DNA of 64,000 bases, taken from contig OZ251238.1 of assembly GCA_965240325.2 (NCBI GenBank), forward strand, positions 868,001 to 932,000, read 5' to 3'. How positions within the stretch are numbered: the stretch's first letter is position 1; each line of letters begins with the position of its first letter. Under the pieces are notes generated by a model that was not told the origin of the DNA, ran no database searches, and saw only the letters and a list, made by a program, of their open reading frames with translations. The position numbers and the translations under genes were made by a program. Of this stretch, positions 50,611 to 59,906 are shown piece by piece. The stretch is from Rebecca billardiae RCC1528. Lineage: Eukaryota; Haptophyta.

Positions 50611-51027
50611 ATGGCACAGCCGCTAAGCGGCATGCCGAAGATCGTCGAGAAGGAGAACGGCGACAAGGTCGAATACGCGCTCCCCGAGGAGCTGCGCGAG
50701 CTTGCCTCCCCGCTGATCATTGACGTTCGAGATCTGATCGAAGTCGAGGGGAAGCTCGGGGGCGAGCCGCTCCCGGGCTCAGTGAACGTGCCGCTGAACA
50801 TGGACGGTGTGAAGCAGTCAGAGCGCGCGACGACGCTCGACGAGTTCCGCGCCAAGCTCGACGCGGCTGGCTGCCTGCCGGAGGACAAGGCGACTGGGAT
50901 CATCACGCACTGTAAGGGCGGTGGCCGAGGATTCAAGAGCGCCGTGTTCCTGCGCGAGATGGGCTACACGAATGTGCACAACGGCGGTGGCCCGAGCGAA
51001 ATTCGTGCCGCTCTCGCTGGCACCTGA
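50611..51027 (+). CDS. Single-domain rhodanese-like protein
   Basis: 138 residues, single exon, starting MAQPLSGMPKIVEKENGDKV. Rhodanese landmarks: PLIIDVRDLIEVEGKLGG, then LPGSVNVPLNMD. The active-site loop is ITHCKGGGRGFKSAVFLREM, with the catalytic Cys present, and the end is GYTNVHNGGGPSEI. The Cys is kept, so sulfur transfer (or phosphatase-like chemistry) is possible. The loop C-KGGGRG is Gly-rich and slightly longer than the usual CRSGNR type. No targeting signal is visible, so it is likely cytosolic. Confidence 0.9.
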   Translation: MAQPLSGMPKIVEKENGDKVEYALPEELRELASPLIIDVRDLIEVEGKLGGEPLPGSVNVPLNMDGVKQSERATTLDEFRAKLDAAGCLPEDKATGIITHCKGGGRGFKSAVFLREMGYTNVHNGGGPSEIRAALAGT

Positions 51028-52025
51028 TGGCGAGGTCGCTGAGCACGCGACAGCTCGTGGCCTGCATGCCTGTGCAAATAGTGCACTGGGCGGCAGCCAC
51101 TACAGCATGCCGAGCGCGACAACCGTGCCGAGTCCCATCGAAGTGACTGCATGCTGGGCGAGCTCCGGCTAGCTGGCAGATGAGCACCTCGTCCTCCTCC
51201 GACGTGCAGCGGTACACTCGTCCTCCTCCGAGCCGTACCGCTGTACGGCGTACAGCGGTACACTCGGTATTCAGCCCCGGGAAGACGGCCGGTACTACAC
51301 GGTACTACGGTATACCGTATATATAGTCGGTATCATCAGAAATAAGCCGTAGTAGCCCGTACCGTACTATACAGTTCTAGCGCTGCCGCTGCACGATTGC
51401 GTCTGCCCACGGCGTCTGCGTCAGCGCCAGCGGTCCCGCTAATAAGAGTAAGCGGTCCGACTCGGGACGCCGGCTCGGGTCCGAGACCTCGCGGCCAGAC
51501 GGGCTGATTCGGCGAACACTTGAAGCCGCCGCGCAGCATACATGAATCACCGTCGTCACTCTGCTCGTCCAGTCGCGCAATCGCGTCCAAAGACGGCCCA
51601 GCACGTTGATGACGCCGTAGCTCATCGCCAGTCCGCAGTCGTACTCGTAGACGCAGTCAGGGAGGCCGCGCACACGCGGCAGGATCGTTGTGCGTGATGA
51701 CGATCAGGAAGGTGATGACGTGAGCCGTGCCGCAGTGGACTGCATGTAGTGCCACGATGAGTCGTAGAGGAGAAGTGATGCGCGATGAGGATGGAGAGCC
51801 GTCTGCAGCAGTGAACTGCGTCACCAAGACACGGACTGCCCTCCGATCACCGATGGCGTTCACCGATGGCTCTCTCCTTCTGGCCGTGAAAGTTCTGCTG
51901 GCGCGCGCGAGTGCGCAGGTGCAACCGGTCGCAGCGACGAGGCGCCGGCGACGCGGCTGCCAGGATGCGGCCGACAGCGTGCGCACGCTGTGGGCCCTAG
52001 CTCGCGCTCGGCCCGCTGCCATCCG
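51028..52025. other. Intergenic spacer
   Basis: 998 bp between convergent stops. It contains a small TCGTCCTCCTCCGA direct repeat and a GTACAGCGGTACACTCG repeat at about 51188-51270, with AT-rich sequence at 51300-51370. Frames at 51657-52022 are open but unconvincing. Confidence 0.45.
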
Positions 52026-53096
52026 TCACTGCGGCGCGGCGCCGCCCGACGGCGCACTCGCCTCCGGCGGCTCGCGGCAGACCAGGTTGATGTCGCGCAG
52101 TCGCCACGCGATCGGGTGTTCCACCTCGTCCTCCTCCGTGGCTGTGTCGCTCGCGTCGTCCGCCGCGTCAGCGAAGATGCCCTCTCGCGGGGCCGCCTCG
52201 CCCCTTTCCGCGCGCATCGCCCGCACCCACCGCACGTAGTGGCCGAACGAGTGCCATCGCCCCACAAACGTGAGCAGTACCTCCGACTCCCGCAGAGGCG
52301 CGTCCGCCGCGGCGGTAGCGGCACTGTCGGCAGCGGCGGCAGCTGGGCCCGCGGAGTTCGACGAGGGCTCTTGCTCCTCGGCCGGCGTGCCCGCATCCTC
52401 GGCGGGCGTACCCGCGGCCTGCGTGCCCGCGTCCTCGGCCGCCTCCGCCGCGCCCACCTCCGCCGCGCCCGCCTCCGCCGCGCCCGCCAGCTCGGGCACC
52501 AGCGCGAAGCGCTCCTTGCTCTTAATCAGCACGTGCGTCACCGTCGCCGCCCACGACAGGTCCGAGTCCATGAAGATGACCTCGACGTCGGCGGAGTCGA
52601 TGCTGATGGCCGGGCGCATGCCCGCGTCCGCGCACGCGCTCCGCGTTTGGCGCATGTACGCGGCGATCTCCGGCTCGACAGCACCCGCCTCCTCAAGCTC
52701 GTCGATGGCATGCGTGCCCGCACAGTACCGGTCCGCAAGCTGCTCGTACACGGCGTCGACGCCGGAAAGTAGGCTGTTGAACGTGCCGAGGAGGAACTCG
52801 CCGTCAGCCGCGCCCACGAGGCGCACCATCTCGCGGTACTCGGGGCTCGTCATGTACCGCCACGGCGAGCGCACCGCGGTGAGCGCTGTACGCGCGAATT
52901 GCACGCCCTCAACGCGCGCCTCGTTGTAGGCGGCGCCCTCTTCGCGCAGCGCGTCGACAGTCTCGCGAAGAAATGCGCGCCGCTCAACCGAGTCTGCGAA
53001 CCCCCACGTCGGCAGCGCCGCCGCCGGCCCCGGCCCCGCGCCGCTGCTCAGGAGGCGGCGTACACTGATGCGAAGCAGCGAGCGACGCGCCATCAT
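52026..53096 (-). CDS. Mitochondrial-type targeted protein of unknown function
   Basis: 356 residues from tandem ATGs at 53096 and 53093 (MMARRSLLRISVRRLLSSG). This is a classic Arg/Ser/Leu amphipathic mitochondrial presequence. The mature part has an ordered region (WGFADSVERRAFLRETVDAL through SLLSGVDAVYEQLADRYCAG, then AISIDSADVEVIFMDSDLSW and VTHVLIKSKERFALVP). An Ala/Glu/Gly/Pro linker of about 70 residues with repeated EAGAAE/GTPAEDAGTP units follows. A last ordered piece reads VLLTFVGRWHSFGHYVRWVR and HPIAWRLRDINLV. I do not recognise the family. The Ala/Glu linker looks like an expansion inside one fold. Confidence 0.7.
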   Translation of the reverse strand: MMARRSLLRISVRRLLSSGAGPGPAAALPTWGFADSVERRAFLRETVDALREEGAAYNEARVEGVQFARTALTAVRSPWRYMTSPEYREMVRLVGAADGEFLLGTFNSLLSGVDAVYEQLADRYCAGTHAIDELEEAGAVEPEIAAYMRQTRSACADAGMRPAISIDSADVEVIFMDSDLSWAATVTHVLIKSKERFALVPELAGAAEAGAAEVGAAEAAEDAGTQAAGTPAEDAGTPAEEQEPSSNSAGPAAAAADSAATAAADAPLRESEVLLTFVGRWHSFGHYVRWVRAMRAERGEAAPREGIFADAADDASDTATEEDEVEHPIAWRLRDINLVCREPPEASAPSGGAAPQ

Positions 53097-53258
53097 TTCG
53101 ACGAGAAAGAAGAGACGATGGCGTTCCCCGCCCTTGCGTCCCCGGTAGCTAGCGGTCGGAGCCGGCCGGACTTATCCGGATCGTTTTGCCCCGCTGAAGG
53201 CTGAAAGCCACCGTTGGCCACGGCTGGTGAGCAAGCGCGGCGTCGTTTGAGCGGAGCC
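53097..53258. promoter_or_regulatory. 162-bp divergent promoter region
   Basis: Separates the organelle-targeted protein (start 53096, minus) from the helical protein (ATG 53259, plus). No element identified. Confidence 0.45.
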
Positions 53259-54868
53259 ATGCTTGCCTCAGCGGCGCCGACGGACGTCTTCGCGGTTGCG
53301 CGCGGCCACGCGACAGATCTGGCGGCGTCCGACCATGGCCACCAGACCGACTTCCACCCGCAGCTCGCGCGCGGCGTGGCGGCCATCGTGCACCGCATCT
53401 CGGACGGCACCGGGGCCGGGGCCGTCACGGTGTGCGCGACAGCGGTACGCGAGCTCTGCTCGCTGCTCGATCGCTTCGCGCCAAGCTTGCAGGTGGCGAT
53501 GATGTCGGTGAATGTGGTGTTCCCAGCGCTCCCGCTCGACGGCGTGCCGCTCGCCCTGCAGTGCGAGTGGATCAGCTGGCTCGCTGCGACCCAGCCGCGT
53601 GTCAGCGGCTTTCGCGAGGCGGAGGCGCATATCAACGCCGCCCGCCGCTTCCTCGAGGCGCCGGCGCCCACGCGCGCCGACGGCCAAGGCGCGGGAACGC
53701 CGGTGCTCTGGTCTCGCGCGCTTGCCTGCGCGCTCGTGCCCGGCTGGGCCCGCGCGCTCAGCCCGAAGTCCAAGCACGTCGGCGCGCAGGTCGCCATCAC
53801 CGTACGCAACCTGTGCTCCGTCCTGAGCGAGTGCTCGCACGCCGCGGAGTCCGGCACGCCCGCGGTCTCGCCGGCGGAGCGGCTGTGTGCCGTCGTCGCG
53901 CTCAACTCTACCGTGTCCGTCGTGCGCCGCTGGACGCTCGCGAGCGGCGACGGCACGCGCGCGCCCGCCGCTCCCGTGCCAGCGCTTGCCCGCACGGGCT
54001 GGCAGCAGGAGCTCCTAACGGCCGCAGTGCACGTGCTGCTCGACCTGCTGCCGCCGCGCTGCGCCGGGCACCTGCTCGAGGGCTCGCTCTGCCTCGCCGC
54101 CGCCGTCGGCCTCTCCCACCTCCTCGAGCGCTCGCCCTCGACGCTGCACGAGATCGAGGCAATGCGGGTGATGCGCGCGCACGGTGCGTTCTCCGCGCGC
54201 CCTGCGGAGCAGCTCGCGCCGCCGGGCTTCCAGCCGGGCCCGAAAAGCGTGTCGCAGCGCATCGTGCAGTCGTGCGTCGAGACGTGCATACCGGTGTGCG
54301 CGCGCGCGCGCGAGCGCGCGCGTCACTCGTGTACGCACGTCAGCGTGAACACCCTGCGTCACCGCGACCACACCGCGCACCCGCGCGTGCGCCGTGCGTG
54401 CAGGGCAAAGGCTTGGCGTGCGCAGAGGCTGGGTTGGTGCTCCTCAGCGCGATCGACGGGCCGCTTTGGGATTCCCTCCTCGCGGTAGTGCCTGGCGATG
54501 CCCTCGAGCTCGCTGGGCTGCTGCAACAGCTGCACTGGCAGGACACGTCCGGGCGGGCAGTGCCGCTGCAGCCCACCATGCGCGCGCTCGCGGAGCGGCT
54601 GCTGTACGGCTTCATGGAGCACGTGTGCGCGCTGCACCGCGACGTATGCGCGCAGTCCATCACGGCCTCGGATCACCTCCTGCTCCTGCCTCTACTCACG
54701 ACCTCCGAGCTCACGCGTGAGTCGCTCGAGTGCGCGACCGTCTTCTACACCTCCGCGCACAACCTCACGCGCGGCAAGCTCGCTGCTGCGGCTGCGGCCG
54801 GCGCCGTGCCACTGCTGCCAGTGCCCCGCGGCGCCCCCGCGAGCGCAGGCTCCACAGCAAGCCAGTGA
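53259..54868 (+). CDS. Helical repeat-like protein of unknown function, two exons
   Basis: Exons 53259-54293 and 54404-54868 join in phase 0 (donor GTGTGCGCG, acceptor GTGCAG); 499 residues. It begins MLASAAPTDVFAVARGHATD and is largely alpha-helical with HEAT/ARM-like spacing of Leu and Ala (VRELCSLLDRFAPSLQVAMM, VAITVRNLCSVLSECSHAAE, ELLTAAVHVLLDLLPPRCAG, and LVLLSAIDGPLWDSLLAVVP after the join). Such all-helical proteins include exportin- and transportin-type scaffolds, but no diagnostic motif is seen and I do not assign one. The upstream frame is open only through non-ATG codons. Confidence 0.72.
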
Positions 54869-55293
54869 ATTCATATGGGGGCATGATGAAGGTTGAAGCA
54901 TTGTGACAGTGCGGCAGCTCGCGCGCGCGGCATCAGGCCGCATGCGGTTCGCGCCACCGTTGCACCGTTCGGCATCATCAGCCAGATCATGCCCTGACTC
55001 CTGAGACGCTAGCGAATATCAAACACGATATTCTGGCCATCGGGAGGCAATATCTTGTCAGGGGCAAGTAGTTCCACGCGGGAGTAGTCTCGTGCGAGGC
55101 GGCCGGCCCCTCGTGCATCGGCTCGGGGCGCGCCTGAAGCTGCCATGGTGAGCCTGTCCGTCGCCTACGCGATGACCACACACTCGCCAATTCCCGGTTT
55201 CGTACCAAGCAATGATGAGAATTGCGGGTGGGCAAGGGGTGGGGATTTTCTTTTCCGAAAATGCTGCTGACCTAGCAGCACCATCATTACACG
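54869..55293. other. Intergenic spacer
   Basis: 425 bp between tandem genes; AT-richer than the genes. No feature seen. Confidence 0.4.
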
Positions 55294-56904
55294 ATGGCCG
55301 CCGCCTCGCGCGCCCGTGCGGGGTCATTTGCGCGACTCGCCTCGATGGTGGGCGAGCAGGAGGCACGGGAGTTCCTCGCCGCGGCCCTGCGCGCCCGTGT
55401 GCCTCTGCGTGGCGTCGGTCCACCTCGCCGACGGTCCGAGGCGGCCATCGCTGAGCTCACGCGGGCGTATCCGACACTGCTGGCGCCTGCGCTCGTCGGG
55501 CTGCACCGTGCGCGCGTGAACGAGGTGGCAGCAGAGGGCGTGCACGGGCGCAGCTCGCTCGAGAGCGATCAGTCGCTCTCATCGGAACCCGCCGTCGCCG
55601 CCCCGGCGGACGACCAAACTGCACGCGCGGACGCAGACGCTGACGCGGCCGACGTCGATTCAGCGCCCGTCGATGCCGACGACGTCAGCAGCGGCGCTCT
55701 CGACACCGAGGCTGCCGGCGGCGACGTCGAGCTCGACGAGGCAGAGGAGGCCAGCCCCGAGGGCGAGCCGCCCGCCCCGTCCAGCAACGAGCACGCCGCC
55801 CCCGCCGCCGGCCTTGGCGACGCCGAGCGCTCCGACGCGGCAAGCCTGCGGCGCGAACAGCGCGCGAGACGCGAGTGGTCGCAGGCCCTGGCACTGCAGG
55901 CGCCCGTGGCGCGCTCTGCGCAGATGCGCGCGCTGCTCGAGGCGCTGGCCGGCGCGCAGGAGCCGAGCGAGCCCGCGCGGCACATGCTCCCCGAGCTGCG
56001 CTACACGCCCGGCTGTGCCCCCGACGTCGTGCACACGGATGCGCATGCCACCGAAGTGGCGGGCGTGGCGCGCTCGGCTGCTGTGACGGCGCTTGCGCTT
56101 GAGAGCGCGCGCGCGCGCGGCCGGCGCTCGCTGCGCGCGCTGGCGCGCGCGCGGTTCGCGTCGCGTGCGCTGCTCGCGCCCACGCCGCAGGGCTGGGCCC
56201 TCGCGCCCGCCGCGCCCTCGCGCCCGCCCCCGCTCCCGCCCGCGCGCGAGCGCCGGCCGCGGCCCAGCGGTGGCCCCGTCCTGATCTGCCTAGACAGCTC
56301 AGGCAGCATGGCTGGCGGCGCGGGCGCGCTCGCAAAGGCGGCGGCACGCGTCGTGGTGGAGTCGGTGAGCCACGCTCGGAGGCGCGGCTGGCTCCTCGCG
56401 TTCGGCGGGCCGCGGGACGCCCTCGTCGCCGTGCCGCTGCACACGCCTCCCGCGCCGCGCGCCGCCGCGAGCGCGGCCGCGGCCGCGGCCGCGCCCGCGC
56501 GCGCACTCTCTCGCACAGATGAGGTTCTGCGCCGGCCGAGCGACGGCGGCACCGACGTGAGCGTGGCTGTTCGCGCGGCGGTGCGCGCGATGGTCGCGCG
56601 GCGGTGGACGGACGCTCGGCTGCTCATCATCTCCGACGGCGACCTTCCGCCCGTCGACGAGCGCACACTCGCCGAGCTCGCGCGCGCGCGCCGCGCGCAC
56701 TCGCTCGGCGTGCACTGCGCGCTGGTTGATGCCTACGCGCGGCCTCTGCCGTCCGACGCGGTGCGCGCGCTGTGCGCCGCGGCGCGCGGGGCAGAACGGC
56801 GTGGGGCACACGGGCTGGCGCTCACGCGTGGCGAGGCGCGCGACAGCCTGCACCTCTTCTCGCTGCCGGCCATCCAGCACCACCCCAGCCTCAAGTCTCA
56901 CTGA
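55294..56904 (+). CDS. VWA-domain protein, ViaA/CoxE-like
   Basis: 536 residues, single exon. The N-terminal half has an acidic Asp/Ala/Glu linker (about residues 95-175), then charged helices (SLRREQRARREWSQALALQA). The C-terminal von Willebrand factor A domain has a complete MIDAS: LICLDSSGSMAGG (D334-S-S-G-S338), the Thr in SDGGTDVSVAVRAA and the Asp in LLIISDGDLPP. The combination of GPVLICLDSSGSM with GGTDV and a WLLAFGG strand is like bacterial ViaA/YehP and CoxE proteins rather than integrin or copine VWA. ViaA partners a MoxR/RavA AAA+ ATPase; no such ATPase is in this window. Inference: a metal-dependent chaperone-type adaptor. Confidence 0.85.
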   Translation: MAAASRARAGSFARLASMVGEQEAREFLAAALRARVPLRGVGPPRRRSEAAIAELTRAYPTLLAPALVGLHRARVNEVAAEGVHGRSSLESDQSLSSEPAVAAPADDQTARADADADAADVDSAPVDADDVSSGALDTEAAGGDVELDEAEEASPEGEPPAPSSNEHAAPAAGLGDAERSDAASLRREQRARREWSQALALQAPVARSAQMRALLEALAGAQEPSEPARHMLPELRYTPGCAPDVVHTDAHATEVAGVARSAAVTALALESARARGRRSLRALARARFASRALLAPTPQGWALAPAAPSRPPPLPPARERRPRPSGGPVLICLDSSGSMAGGAGALAKAAARVVVESVSHARRRGWLLAFGGPRDALVAVPLHTPPAPRAAASAAAAAAAPARALSRTDEVLRRPSDGGTDVSVAVRAAVRAMVARRWTDARLLIISDGDLPPVDERTLAELARARRAHSLGVHCALVDAYARPLPSDAVRALCAAARGAERRGAHGLALTRGEARDSLHLFSLPAIQHHPSLKSH

Positions 56905-57305
56905 TCGTCCGAATAAGGACCGCGACTCAGAATCAGATGCGACGCTATGCGATGACAGCGTACGTCGTTATTGATGACTGATCGTCGGCGGAGTGTCAGT
57001 TCGTCGAGCAGTCTTTAGCAGACGACCATACTGATACGTAGCAGTGTGCATGGCCTATATGCCGGCGGCTATACTGCTAGTATGGGCCGTATGGCATCAT
57101 TGGCGCGACTACTCGGTGCGCCCGCGCGGCCGGCCCTGCGGGCCTGCCGGGCGCTGGCGGCCCGGGCCACGTGCGGCACCGTTGGCGTTGGCGTCATTAG
57201 CACGGCAGCTCCGCGTCGTGGCAGCCCGAGTGTGCTGTGCCGCTGCGCGGCGCCCTACTCACCTAGTTGGTCGCCGAAAATGGTTACGACGCCGACGGCG
57301 GAAGA
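56905..57305. other. Intergenic spacer
   Basis: 401 bp between convergent stops. The first part is AT-rich (56905-57100), then GC-rich. No gene seen. Confidence 0.4.
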
Positions 57306-58076
57306 TCATGACGCCGCCTGGGCGGAATCGTACCATGCGCGGATCTCGGGTACCGCCGACGCGCGCTCGAAGAAGGCGCTGAGCAGCGGGTATGAGTCTA
57401 CGCACGTGGGCGGGATGCCATCCAGGATCCCCCGCTTGAGCCAGCGCAGCTGCGCGAGTACCGTCACGTCCGCGATCGTCGGCTTCGACCCGACGAACCA
57501 GCCCGTGCCATTCGCCTCGAGCATGTCCTCCAGCCCCTTGAGCACCGCCGGGATCTTCTTCTGTGCCGCGTCATGCCGCAGCGCCTTCTGCGCCTTTGCG
57601 CGCTCGGATGCGGAGAGCTGCTCGACGTGCATGATCTGGATGGACGCGCGCAGGGCGTTCTGCAGGTCGTCCGAGAGCCCGAGCACCTCGTCCACCCGGA
57701 TCGCCGCCATCGGGCTCGACGGGTACAGACCGCTCAACTTTCCAATGTACGCAAGCATCGCTCCCGACTGCGCGACCGTCTCGCCGTCAATCTCGAGAAG
57801 GGGCAGCTGCCCGAACTTGGTCTTCGGCTTCAACGCGGGCCAGTCGGCGAACTTCACGCGCACGTCCGTGAACTGCAGCCCGCCGGCGACGCACGCGAGC
57901 CGGACCTTCTCGGCCTGGCCCTCGATGTCCAGGTACGTCAGCTTGAGGGTGGGCTTGGGCATCAGGCTGCGCAGCGCGTCCTCGACCGGCTCGGCGACAG
58001 GCGCGAGCGCGTCGACGCGCGGCATGCAGTACCCCAGCACGGCGCCCGCACCAGCGGCGGCGATCGTTCGCAACAT
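57306..58076 (-). CDS. Glutathione S-transferase, sigma-type, with N-terminal leader
   Basis: 256 residues from the ATG at 58076. The mature domain begins TLKLTYLDIEGQAEKVRLAC, where Tyr48 matches the catalytic Tyr of sigma-class enzymes (KLTYF..RGRAE). The glutathione site follows: FGQLPLLEIDGETVAQSGAM with the cis-Pro and the Gln-Ser pair. The C-terminal domain has GTGWFVGSKPTIADVTVLAQ, the conserved N-capping box with Asp. In front of it lies MLRTIAAAGAGAVLGYCMPR, a hydrophobic leader that could be a signal or transit sequence followed by DALAPVAEP. An upstream in-frame ATG at 58295 adds only low-quality sequence. It conjugates glutathione or acts as a GSH-dependent peroxidase/isomerase. 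Confidence 0.9.
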   Translation of the reverse strand: MLRTIAAAGAGAVLGYCMPRVDALAPVAEPVEDALRSLMPKPTLKLTYLDIEGQAEKVRLACVAGGLQFTDVRVKFADWPALKPKTKFGQLPLLEIDGETVAQSGAMLAYIGKLSGLYPSSPMAAIRVDEVLGLSDDLQNALRASIQIMHVEQLSASERAKAQKALRHDAAQKKIPAVLKGLEDMLEANGTGWFVGSKPTIADVTVLAQLRWLKRGILDGIPPTCVDSYPLLSAFFERASAVPEIRAWYDSAQAAS

Positions 58077-58430
58077 GAGCCAACGATGAGGCGCCGACGC
58101 GCGCGGAGGCGTTGCGCGGCCGTGCGGTCCAGACGAGGCGAAGAAGCGCAGTCGTTCGGGATGTCCGCACGCCGGGCAGGCGGACGTGGAATGTGGATGG
58201 AAGCTGCAATTTGCATGCGCCGTGAGCCCCTGACCGGGTACAGTATAATAGCTCATGATTGTAGTCACCACGGCCCAAGGTGTAAGCAGTATCATACAGA
58301 AAGGTTCGTAACATGTACTGATGTAGTACTACTATGTACACTGTGACGACGATCGCTGAGACGAGTCGGAAACCTATGGCGATCGATCGATCGATCGTCG
58401 CCTGTAGCCATCGATCAACATCACTCGTCA
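58077..58430. other. Intergenic spacer
   Basis: 354 bp between two minus-strand genes: promoter of the GST and 3' flank of the SMP-domain gene. Short GATC repeats (GATCGATCGATCGATC) at about 58381-58396. No gene seen. Confidence 0.45.
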
Positions 58431-59705
58431 TCACGGCGCCGCCGGCGCGCCCAGCCCGAGATCGATCACCGCCTCCATGGCGGCGCGCTGCACGGACTGC
58501 GGCAGCGCGGCGCCGAGGCGGTCGGTGCGCGCGGACCACGCGCTGATGCAGTCATGGTAGTGCAGCCGCAGCATGCCGAGCACGATGGCGGAGGCCCAAT
58601 CGAGCGACGGCGGCGCGTCGCCCTCCGCGCCCTCCTGCAGCTGCCGCTCCTCCAGCTCGTCCGGCATGCGCTGCAGCAGCTCGCCCAGGCTGGTGCCAAG
58701 GGCAGACGCCAGCCGAGAGTCGAGCGCCCACCGGCCGTCCGGACGCTGCAGCGGCAGCACTGCGGCGAGGATTGGGTCCGTCTCCGCCTGCGCGGCGGCA
58801 GCGGCGACCTCCGCCGCCGCCGCCGACACCGCCGCCGCCGCCGCCGCCTGCACCTCGTCGTCGTCGTCGTACTCGTCCTCGACCACCGCCCCGGGCGGCG
58901 GCGGCACCGGAATGCCCGGCATCGGCCGGGTAATCCGGTTCGGCTCGCACCAGTTGGCCGCGGCGTATTTCGTCAGCAGGTGCACGAGGACGGGCTTGAG
59001 CGGCGAGCCGACCCACGAGCCGTGCACGTGCACGCGCAGGTCGAGGGCGGGCGGCTTGACGAACGCGATGTCGAGCTCGCCCTTCTCGCCCGCCGCGGGG
59101 CGCATGCCGACGCGCAGCGAGCCGCGCACCTTCAGGTCTCGGAGCTGCGCGACCACCGAGAAGGATCGGCCGAATTTGGCGCCGTCGAGGCGGATGCGCA
59201 CGGCGAGCTGCTCGGAGGGCGGCTCCCACACGATGTCCCACGTCGTCACGTGCTCGCTCTCGTGGCGCACCAGCGCGAGCGCCGGCGACCACGACGAGGA
59301 CGCGGGCAGCACCACCTCCTCCACCTCAAGCGAGCGGACGCCGTCAATCTCGCCGACGCCGCGCGCGAGCGCGCTGGCGATCACGTCGGCGTAGTACGCC
59401 TCGCGGCGCGCGATGAAGCCGGCGTGGAGCACGTCGCGCATGAACCGCGTCCAGCCGTCGATCAGCGCGCTGTGCACGAGCAGCTGCGAGCGCAGCTCGG
59501 CCACCTCGCGCTCGAGCGCCTGGAGGCGCGTCTCGCCTTTGCGCTCGTGCGCCTGCTGCGTCGCCCAGGGCAGCGCGACGCCCCAGCTCGCCGAGAGGGA
59601 CGGATCGATCTTGTGCGTGGGCTTGGCGCCCTGCCCCGTCGCCGCCTGGGCCTGGGCTTGGGCCTGGGCCAAGCCCTGCTGCACCTTGCGCCAGGCATCC
59701 TCCAT
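58431..59705 (-). CDS. SMP-domain lipid-transfer protein with VWA5/PARP4-type C-terminus
   Basis: 424 residues, single exon. It opens with a Gln/Ala coil (GLAQAQAQAQAATGQG) and a heptad-like coiled coil LQALEREVAELRSQLLVHSA. The middle has the features of an SMP (synaptotagmin-like mitochondrial lipid-binding) domain. An amphipathic strand VTTWDIVWEPPSEQLAVRIR is followed by LKVRGSLRVGMRPAAGEKGE, LDIAFVKPPALDLRVHVHGS and the closing CEPNRITRPMPGIPVPP. An acidic stretch EDEYDDDDEV and poly-Ala follow. The C-terminal region, PILAAVLPLQRPDGRWALDS to WASAIVLGMLRLHYHDCISA, recalls the domain at the end of VWA5A/PARP4 proteins. It may bridge ER and another membrane. No TM helix is visible, so it would be recruited. 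Confidence 0.7.
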   Translation of the reverse strand: MEDAWRKVQQGLAQAQAQAQAATGQGAKPTHKIDPSLSASWGVALPWATQQAHERKGETRLQALEREVAELRSQLLVHSALIDGWTRFMRDVLHAGFIARREAYYADVIASALARGVGEIDGVRSLEVEEVVLPASSSWSPALALVRHESEHVTTWDIVWEPPSEQLAVRIRLDGAKFGRSFSVVAQLRDLKVRGSLRVGMRPAAGEKGELDIAFVKPPALDLRVHVHGSWVGSPLKPVLVHLLTKYAAANWCEPNRITRPMPGIPVPPPPGAVVEDEYDDDDEVQAAAAAAVSAAAAEVAAAAAQAETDPILAAVLPLQRPDGRWALDSRLASALGTSLGELLQRMPDELEERQLQEGAEGDAPPSLDWASAIVLGMLRLHYHDCISAWSARTDRLGAALPQSVQRAAMEAVIDLGLGAPAAP

Positions 59706-59906
59706 CCTGACAATGCTGCCTCCGCGCGCGCCCGCCGTTGATCAAGAGCGCGCGCAAACTTAAGGCGGGCGCAACCCGGTGCCTCCGGACGGGTGCTGCG
59801 GAGGCACGCCCGGACACGCCTGGCTGCCCAGCAGGTGCGCCCGTCAAGGCAGAGAGGGCGGCTGGAGAGCCGCGGCGAGGCACATTGCGAGCGGCGTCGG
59901 GCGGCG
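59706..59906. promoter_or_regulatory. 201-bp divergent promoter, SMP / BSD genes
   Basis: Separates starts at 59705 (minus) and 59907 (plus). GC-rich, without a TATA-like motif. Confidence 0.45.

Noticed and set aside
57046-58089. 347-residue plus-strand ORF opposite the GST
   Set aside because: Ser/Ala-rich mirror of the GST coding strand, which has clear catalytic motifs.
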